64,000 nt of DNA from Basidiobolus meristosporus CBS 931.73 (lineage: Eukaryota; Basidiobolomycota; Basidiobolomycetes; Basidiobolales; Basidiobolaceae). Below the pieces are notes generated by a model, which saw only the letters and a program-made list of their open reading frames with translations, made no database searches and had not been told where the DNA came from. The stretch covers positions 124,001-188,000 of the forward strand of contig MCFE01000059.1 in NCBI GenBank assembly GCA_002104905.1, read 5' to 3'. Position 1 is the first letter of the stretch; each line of letters begins with the position of its first letter. Of this stretch, positions 56,372 through 64,000 are shown one piece after another. The position numbers were made by a program, and so were the translations under genes.

Positions 56372-59240
56372 ATCCTAAATCACCATGCGGACATACAATC
56401 ATTATAGCATATCCTACACAATACAACGCTGCATGTACCTAAACCGCCATTGTCAAATTGGCTAGATAATTGATTGACTAAGCAATCAATAAATCGAGGT
56501 TAGCCCTTTAATCAGTGAATACACGGTCAATAATGAATCAACTGGAATTTTCCAAGGCTTGGCTGGTGGCACCCATCATGGTACGCTTGTGCATAATGGA
56601 CATAACAATGAGCACGAACATATACCAGCATATGAGAAAACATATTTCTAGAAGAGTAGTACCAAGTATTTATTACCATTAGTATTATCCCAAACTCACA
56701 GCTTATTTCTGCTATATCTCTGCGACACTGCTGTAGCATTCCTCTGAGAGTTTACAGGTGTTTTAGGAGGCACTAAGTCCGCCATAGCTTTGAAGGGTTG
56801 AATTGTATCCTGTTAGCTCTAGCCTACCTGGACACTATTTTCCTTTTATGTATATCCTCCGACCTCCAATGAAAGTGCATACACACTAATGATTTAATCA
56901 ATCAGATAACCCAGCAAAAGTCAAGGTACTGCTACTCAGATATAATACCGTAATTAGCTTGACTTGTAGAATTTTTCACACAGTATGGTAGCATCTGAAA
57001 ACCTCAGACAAATGGTATATGCGCAGGGCTCAGTGCAAAAGTGTTACTCTGATTGAGAATAGGAAGTGCTCCAAGTCTAATTGATGATGAGGCCTACCTA
57101 TGATACTATGTGGTGAAGGGTTAGCTGTGCATTTATCTATGCAGACCATCTCTACGATATAGCTGGGATATAATTAAGCACATCTTTATATATCATAGAC
57201 CTATTTTGTGGAGAGTTTGTGGTATATACTACTGATTCATATCCTATCTGTCACATGGAGTCTTATCATTCATCTTGTGTACCAGAGCGAAAAATCCCCG
57301 CATCATTTTGCTTACCATTGATATGATATGATCCAAGATTACTTCGCATTTCGGTAGTGAGGAACTGCCACAAGCCGAGCCAGAATATTCAATACTTTTC
57401 TATACGACCATTTTCGTCAAAATGCCTATTCTTGCTGGAGTGAATGTCTGGAATCCCAATGAGATCAACATGGATCACTGATATCCGGTCATATTTCGGC
57501 ACTCCTGGAATGCTGAAAACCACTTCGGTGTAGCCGCCAATCTGATAAAACCTATTATAACGATACAGTTGGAATTGTAAATATCGATTTCTCACAATGT
57601 TACATCATGTGTCCTTTTGGAATTTCCAATAGAATTAAACTTCTCCTTTATAATCAGTTGATCATTTCATCATGGTTGTGCGTGATCACATCTTTTTCCA
57701 ACGAGCACAATCTATTAGTTGGTTTAACATTTTATATTAGTTGACTTTGAATAGCGTAGTAGCACCCAATTACATCGGGAAAAATATAGCGTCTTGGAAA
57801 CCATCCTGACTGGAAACCCTGGATAGGGAAATCTTTTCTGATTATGCTTTACAAAAATACCTTCCAGCCCAATCGTTTTTTTCTGTGGCAACCTTCTAAT
57901 TCATTAACACTATTGATCCCTCATTCATTAGTCTCGACTTCGTTGTTCTTTTTATAAATAGATCAGATTGAGTAAAAGAATCAAGTTTTTCACATATCAG
58001 ATCTTTCCCGAATGTTATTACAAGGGATCCATATTTATATTATTCTTTGATATATTTCTATAGAATCAACCCCGCGTAATTCCTCCATGGAAAATTCACA
58101 CCGTCAATTTATCCTAACCAACAGCTGACCAAGAATCTTGACACCAGGAAGCCTACTTCAATCAATGAAAGTTTTACAGTATATCAGTTGGGTATTGTCC
58201 ATGGGCTTAGAACGATCTATGAGTTGTGACTACAGGTATTTTTATTGACGGCTTACTATATCAATCATGAATTCATACCTTTATATCACTTCTCAGTTAT
58301 CAGATCTCAAATCACCCCATATATTAGACTCTAGAAGAAATACCCAGAGGAGATAAAAGCCTTGTATTACGGTGAACACCATTAGTTAATGCAAAGGTAT
58401 ACGAAAATATTTTCAGGTCTATTTATGGTAATTACAATGTCAAAAGTTCGCACAGATTGTAACTAATGGTGATATGGTTTATAAAGAGCTATTTTGCATT
58501 TCATGCTTCGCTAATGAAAAGTAAACTAGATGAGGCGGAGCCCTAAACCATACAATATTGAAGGCTTCTAGATCGCTTTTTTGTAATTATATCGTGAAGT
58601 CCTACAACATCAAATTTGATTGCAGTACTTATCAGATTGGATGTAAGAAAGAATATATCTGATTGGCGAGTTACTATATAACATTCAGTTACTACAATCA
58701 GATAACATCCACCTCACCATGCTATCTGATTCACATTCAGCAAAGATCTGATTAATGGAAATATTTTTATTGGATGAACATTCCGTGAATGAAGCTTGTA
58801 AAACATATTCAACGAATTATAACCTTTAGAATTTATCAGATGAACCGTGTTAGGAATTTCTCGTGTTGATGGATACAAGTAGGTTTAATCAATTTTAGTA
58901 CAGAAAGTGAGACCATACATTTCTTAAGATTTCAATTTTTCCTGTATAAGCGGAGAAGCAACACACGTTTTCAACGGATTCCTATTGTAGTACAGATTCC
59001 CTTTAATATCAATTGACTCATATTACTTGCAAATCAACCCAGTTGGAGCATCTCAATAGCAAAAAATACATATTTTTGAGTAATTCGCATTTTTGGCGCC
59101 AATAGGCTCCTTCTAGTTTGGGAGAGAAAAAGTATTTAAAGATGATGAGTTGCGACAAATGTACTTTCATTTGATAAAGCATCTCTGATCTAATCCGAAT
59201 AACCGCCCATTAACAATCAAAACCAAACTCATAATAAATC
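56372..59240. other. AT-rich 2.9-kb region upstream of the heme oxygenase gene
   Basis: No coding frame of note. Very AT-rich from about 57,600 to 59,100, with repeated TATCAGAT-type words near 57,996-58,860. A TATA-like tatttaaa at 59133-59140 lies about 100 bp before the heme oxygenase ATG. Confidence 0.45.
59133..59140 (+). promoter_or_regulatory. TATA-like element of the heme oxygenase gene
   Basis: tatttaaa, 101 bp upstream of the ATG at 59241. Confidence 0.35.
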
Positions 59241-62186
59241 ATGGCTCCGAAAGAGGTTGAAGGACTGGTAAACACTTATGAAGATCCTGCTCAATGCCCC
59301 GCATTTCAAAACGGCTGTCCTTATGCAGGCCTCTCCGTTGAGCTAGCTAATGTCAAGGCAACTGAACAATGGTAAGTAAAGCTGACTACACTTTCTATTT
59401 ACGATGCTTACTAAAAGCACCGTTCCATTCTTTTGTTGATTCACATAGCCCCGCTTTCAAAGATGGTAAGGAAAATTAGCACCTCACATGAATGTCACAC
59501 AAATTAACACGAAGTTAGGCTGCCCCTTCACCAACAAAAGTCCTGAAGAGATCAAAGAATTGTTGGAATCAATCCCTAAATCCCACAAACAGTGCCCTGC
59601 TTTTACTTCTGAAGGTATTGATTATGCGACAGCCTTGAGCTAACCTCAATCATTAATGCTTTTTAAATATTAATTAGGTCAAGTGAAGCTTAACGTATGC
59701 ACCGAGGGAAGCTCGTTGTTTGAGGCTTTGAGAGAGTTGAGAACTGATCTCTTCTTACAAGAAGGTTAGTCATCATGAAGGGCTAGCGGGAATACATTTG
59801 TAAGCTTGTTAACACATAAATCTACATTAATAGATGCAGTGATCTTGGCAGAGGAATTGAAGAAGGGTACCCACTCTGTCCACAGACTCGCCGAGCGTTC
59901 GGCTTTCATCAAGTATGCATGGCCCGAATGCTTATTTTGTCTTGGCCTGGTACTAACGCTATAAATAGGCGCTATATGAAAGCCGAGATTGACAGAGAAA
60001 CCTACAAGAAGTTCTTGGTATCCCTATACTTTGTCTATTCGTAGGTGTTACCATGCCAGGAGATGAACATAGAGTGTCAATTAACATCATTTAATATAGC
60101 GCATTGGAGGAAGCGCTTCAGAATTGCGCCGGAAACCCATGCGTATCATTGGTTCATTTCCCAAAGGAATTGGAGAGAAAGGGCTCCTTGATAGCAGGTA
60201 ATTTCTAATCCTAAATCGTATTGAAAGATAGTATTAATACGGGGATCTCTAGATCTGAAATATTTTGGTGTTGAGTCATTGCAAGATCTCAAACCATCAC
60301 CTGCTGTCCAAAAGTATTGTTCCGCCATCAGTGACGCAGCACAGAGCAACCCCGCTCTATTAATTGCCCACAGCTACACCAGATATCTTGGTGATCTCTC
60401 AGGTGGCCAGATCCTATCCAAAAGAATTCAGAAGTCCTTGGCCTTGCCTGGGAACGAGGGAACTAAATTCTATAGCTTCGAACATATCAAGGATCATAAA
60501 GAGTTCAAAGAACTCTATCGTAGCAGATTGAATCAAGTTCATGCTGATAAGACTTTGAAAGGTGAGTGAGCCCCACAGAAATACGTGACCACGCTTATGC
60601 TGATCCCCTGCAATTTAGATCAAATCGTTCAAGAGGCAATTCGTTCTTTTGAATTGAACATCAATATGTTTGCTGAATTCGATCATGTGGTGACTAACCC
60701 TGTCGTAAATGGTATTCACATTTCTAATGAGCATATCGAGTTAAAATGGGCCCTAATTTGTTTCACTATAGATCAGGTTTCTCTTGCGAAGTTGATGCGA
60801 GAGGGTACACACAAGGTCCATCGCCTTGCTGAGAGCTCTCCTTTCATCAAGCAATACATGCGTGGCCATGTAACTGCCGAAGTCTACGGCCGGTTTTTGG
60901 TTTCACTGTATCATGTTTATCAGGCTTTGGAAGAGGAGCTTACACGACATGCATCTGTCGAACCGGTTGCATTAATTCATTTCCCCAACGAGTTGAATAG
61001 AACTGAGGCACTCATCAAAGATTTGCAATTCTACAACGGCTCTGATTGGGCATCCAAATTGGATGTCACTCCCGCGACCCGCCGCTATGTTGAAGGGATT
61101 CGTGATGCATCTGAGCGTAATCCCGCTCTACTTATCGCTCATAGTTATACTCGTTACTTGGGGGATTTGTCAGGTGGTCAAATCCTGGGCAAGAAGACTC
61201 AAAAATCCCTTAATTTGCCACTTGATAACACCGGTATCCAATTCTATACATTCAGTAATATTGAAGACCTGAACGCTTTCAAGAACATGTATCGCGAAAG
61301 ACTGGATATGGTTGAGTCGGACGAGAGCTTAAGAAATGCCATCATTGCAGAGTGCATTCGCTCGTTTGAATACAACATTGGAATATTTTCGGAGTTCGAT
61401 CATACCGTCAAGGAAGAGTCTGAGGAGGAAAAAGGTCTCGCCACTGCTTTGAAACAGGGTACAATGGCTGTTCACAGATTGGCCGAGAACTGTGATTTCA
61501 TAAAGCGTTACATGAAGGGTGAAGTTGATACGGAATCTTATGGGAAATTCCTTTTCTCCCTATACCATGTATATAAGACATTGGAAGAAGAACTACGTAA
61601 GAACGCGCTCAACGAACACATTTCCTTGATCCATTTCCCTGAGGAGCTTGAAAGAACTCCTGCCATCATTCAGGACTTGGAGCATTTCCATGGACCAAAC
61701 TGGAAAGCAAATAGCATCCCAAGCCCAGCAACTCAGGCCTATATGGATGCTATAAAAAAGCTTAGTGCTACAGACCCCGTTTTGTTGGTTGCACATAGCT
61801 ATACGCGCTATCTTGGAGATCTTTCAGGTGGCCAAATACTCCTCAAGAAGATCCAAAAAAGCCTGAATTTGCCAGATGACGCTGGCACCCGATTCTATAG
61901 ATTCCCAAGAGTTAACAATATGAACGACTTCAAGAATTTCTACCGAGAGAGATTGAATGCCATATCCGTAGACCAAAGAACAAAGAATGCTTTGGTTTCT
62001 GAGGCTGGCCGGGCATTTGAGTTGAATATTGGAATCTTTTCTGAGCTTGACCAAGTTCAAGAGTCAAAGAGCAAATCGAGGATGGAATTAGGAAACGTTG
62101 TTCTTGTTCTTGCCTGGATTGTCCTTATTATATCGTATCTGTACAAATTTGGTTACTTGAGCAATTTGACATCGTCTGCCTTTTAG
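59241..62186 (+). CDS. Triple-domain heme oxygenase with N-terminal CP motifs and tail anchor
   Basis: Ten-exon model: 59241-59371, 59449-59465, 59519-59614, 59678-59764, 59834-59912, 59969-60040, 60100-60197, 60253-60561, 60619-60689, 60777-62186; 789 aa. Heme oxygenase splits heme to biliverdin, CO and Fe2+. Three complete HO domains follow each other (about 112-315, 322-525, 541-745). Each keeps the proximal His (H127, H335, H553 in a GTxxVHRLAE-type motif, the third read as GTMAVHRLAE), the LYHVYxxLEEEL helix (LYFVYSALEEAL in domain 1) and the distal GDLSGGQ (240-246, 449-455, 667-673). The C-terminal hydrophobic span (about 760-777) resembles the ER tail anchor of HO-1. Before the first domain lie CPAF repeats (C19, C44, C75, plus CPY and CPF), resembling heme-regulatory CP motifs. 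Domain 1 is cut by four introns, whereas domains 2 and 3 share one exon. Single-domain enzymes of about 250-300 aa are the norm. Confidence 0.9.
59449..59465 (+). other. 17-nt microexon of the heme oxygenase gene
   Basis: Lies between a cacatag acceptor and a gtaagg donor. It contributes 1 + 15 + 1 nt and encodes the middle of a CPAFKDG motif. Skipping it would shift the frame. Confidence 0.75.
60690..60776 (+). other. Stop-free 87-nt intron (exitron-like) in the heme oxygenase gene
   Basis: The segment starts gtgact and ends gatcag, has length divisible by three and no stop codon, and sits exactly between HO domains 1 and 2. Removing it joins EFDHV to VSLAKLMREGT. Keeping it inserts 29 residues. 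I model it as an intron because domain 3 has no matching insert, but retention cannot be excluded. Confidence 0.5.
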
Positions 62187-64000
62187 AACAACAATAGGCA
62201 ATTCCAGTCACAACCATTTTGTTTGTAAATGACCCCAGATAACACTTCCTCATGCAATTAAGAATATCATGTATTTAAACAAGTATAATCTGAAGTCTTT
62301 CCGATTATCAAATACCCCAACTCACCAACCCCTCCAATATATTCCGTAGTGATTGAAGTTTCTAGCCATAAATTCGCGTTTTCTTGAAGATTACCGGCAT
62401 GCGCCAGAATGTGTTTAGAGATCTTACAAAGTCTTGGATTGAGAAGTAGCTGGATCGCCATGACTAAAAAAAGAGAATGTTTCGAGTTCGAAAGTGGAGA
62501 TAGCTGATTTGTTAAATGACTCGTTGCTTCTTAAGTAGCAACGTCTTCTTTTATTGATGGCTTATAAAATTGTGCTCAACAACGCCAAACTTCGCAAATA
62601 CGGAACCAGAGAACTGTTGTTACTCGTTGCGTTATGGATCAAGCATCCTTCAATCCTTTCTCACCCTTCTGCTCTAGAACCCATGGCGTGTGTGTTGGTT
62701 GCTAATCGATAATATATTTACATTATTCAAATACCAACCAAATGTTGAAGTATCGGATGCTATTAGGTAAGCATAGAGGCCAAAATAGATGGAAGGCATT
62801 GCTGATCAATGAAACGTTACGTATGTGATTAGGTAAGCTTGGTAAGTTGAGCAGATTTGTCATTTAATGAAGATTGGGTAAGAACGAATGATTAATGAAT
62901 CATTGATATGAATCATAACAACATCGCAACTCCGTCTTTACTAAATGCGCGATGCATGGGGGTACTACTTTGCAGTGCGATGTTTCAAGTCTCTGAGAGT
63001 TTCCAACAAGTATTTGTTCCCCTCTCCTGCCTCAAGAACATCCTTTCATCACCTAATAACCCCCAGAGATTGCTATAATATTACATTACCAAGTATCATC
63101 AATATATTAAACCATGTTTAGGGCATCTGATCTCCCCCTGGGCCAAGGTTATATAGCCCACGAATTGACAGTAGTTTCAGTTGGGTAGTCGATGTCTTAT
63201 CGATCAAAAATCATGAACAGTAATAGGACGAATCAGAGGCTATCAATTCAACTATATTGTGAATAGTGCACAGTACGATATTGTACCCCGCAGTGTCTAT
63301 TGGCCTGACCATTTACTGAATCGAGGGTATGTCTACTGTATGACTTTGATAATGTCTTTCTAATCCAAACCTCGCATGGACATCAATCTTCAACTCTCTA
63401 TTGAAATTCCGATGAGCACAGGCATGGATCGAAGGCTGATAAGCTATACAAGTATAGTTAGTCAAGCCCCCGCCATACTTGCATTGATTGGGCGTGATTT
63501 ATAATCACGCATTGTTGATGAGGCTACATGAGCGCAAAGACTAATATATATCACCGGTTCATTGAACATACCATTACAAAGGTAATGTCTCAAGTAACAC
63601 ATATCGGCAGGGTAATCTCATCCAGAATTGCCACAGTTTCCTTAAGCGGCTACTGCCTATAGGTACTAGAACAATTATTGGGGCGTTTGAATCAGTCAGG
63701 GATTCAAGAAAGAGAGAGAATACTCAGGCATGCCTCAGTTTCGTGGAACGTCGGACCAAACTGATCGATATTTCTAGACTTCAAAGCATATACCAAGCAG
63801 GTGACATCGAGTCAATAGATGAAAACCATCAGTGACTCCTCACTCATGGCAAGTCTCCTCTGATGTATAGTTGGTTTGGGCGGTATTGGATTAGTCTCAG
63901 GGATATGGCAACTGTTGCACGAGGCTAGTTTGCAATATTTTTTGGTTCCCGATTTGGTTTTCACTTGTAATAGCTGGATCGAATAAATGTGCCAGTTTTC
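62187..64000. other. 3' flank of heme oxygenase gene, no gene recognised
   Basis: AT-rich sequence to the end of the window. Only short unsupported frames. No tRNA, repeat or mobile-element end is recognised. Confidence 0.45.

Noticed and set aside
56372-59100. AT-rich region considered as a centromere, origin or transposon remnant
   Set aside because: No terminal repeats, target-site duplications or coding remnants are visible. AT-richness alone is not evidence.
1-64000. CRISPR arrays, insertion sequences, rRNA or prokaryotic operons
   Set aside because: No regularly spaced repeats, transposase frames or ribosomal RNA blocks were found. Genes carry spliceosomal introns, so prokaryotic features are not expected.

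Overview
The window looks like nuclear chromosomal DNA of a filamentous fungus. Genes have many short introns (about 50-90 nt) with GT..AG ends, often a CTAAC-like branch site and sometimes very small exons. Promoters are often TATA-type and intergenic DNA is AT-rich. The gene set (Cdc25, Trm5, Nth1, NEDD1, MEAK7/TLDc, L-2-hydroxyglutarate dehydrogenase, an RPE65-type carotenoid oxygenase, a heme oxygenase with a tail anchor, a 7TM-RGS protein and secreted copper oxidases) fits an early-diverging, non-Dikarya fungus such as a Zoopagomycota/Entomophthoromycotina or Mucoromycota member. The species cannot be fixed from the sequence alone. No rRNA, tRNA, CRISPR, transposase or prokaryotic features were found.

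Layout. 0.4-7.2 kb: two tandem sugar-phosphate/nucleotide-sugar transporter genes whose central 1.5 kb, introns included, is almost identical while both ends differ. 8.2-15.6 kb: carotenoid oxygenase (-), a small secreted acidic protein (+), an LPMO-like secreted protein with a long acidic tail (-), and an allantoate-permease-type MFS transporter (-). 17.2-24.0 kb: mitochondrial L11 (+), Erf2-like DHHC palmitoyltransferase (+), Trm5 (-), Cdc25 (-). 25.7-35.2 kb: ALKBH2-like dioxygenase (+), MEAK7-type TLDc protein (-), 7TM-RGS protein (+), and a gene joining a COMPASS Shg1-like N-terminus to an SGF29-like tandem Tudor domain (+). 35.2-43.6 kb: a Crz1-like C2H2 factor alone in a gene-poor stretch. 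43.6-53.7 kb: glyoxal/galactose-oxidase-like enzyme (+), DUF1295 reductase (-), Nth1 (-) divergent from L2HGDH (+), NEDD1-like WD40 protein (-). 55.8-62.2 kb: a GPI-type cell-surface protein (+) and a triple-domain heme oxygenase (+).

Most genes are unrelated housekeeping genes. Two loose themes stand out: extracellular copper chemistry (LPMO-like protein plus an H2O2-producing radical-copper oxidase, though 30 kb apart) and oxidative cleavage of pigments (carotenoid oxygenase, heme oxygenase). The most unusual items are the three-domain heme oxygenase with N-terminal CPAF repeats, the Shg1-SGF29 fusion, and the apparent gene conversion between the two transporters. Exon structures were deduced by eye from splice signals, reading phase and protein-family logic. 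They are models, not transcript-confirmed.
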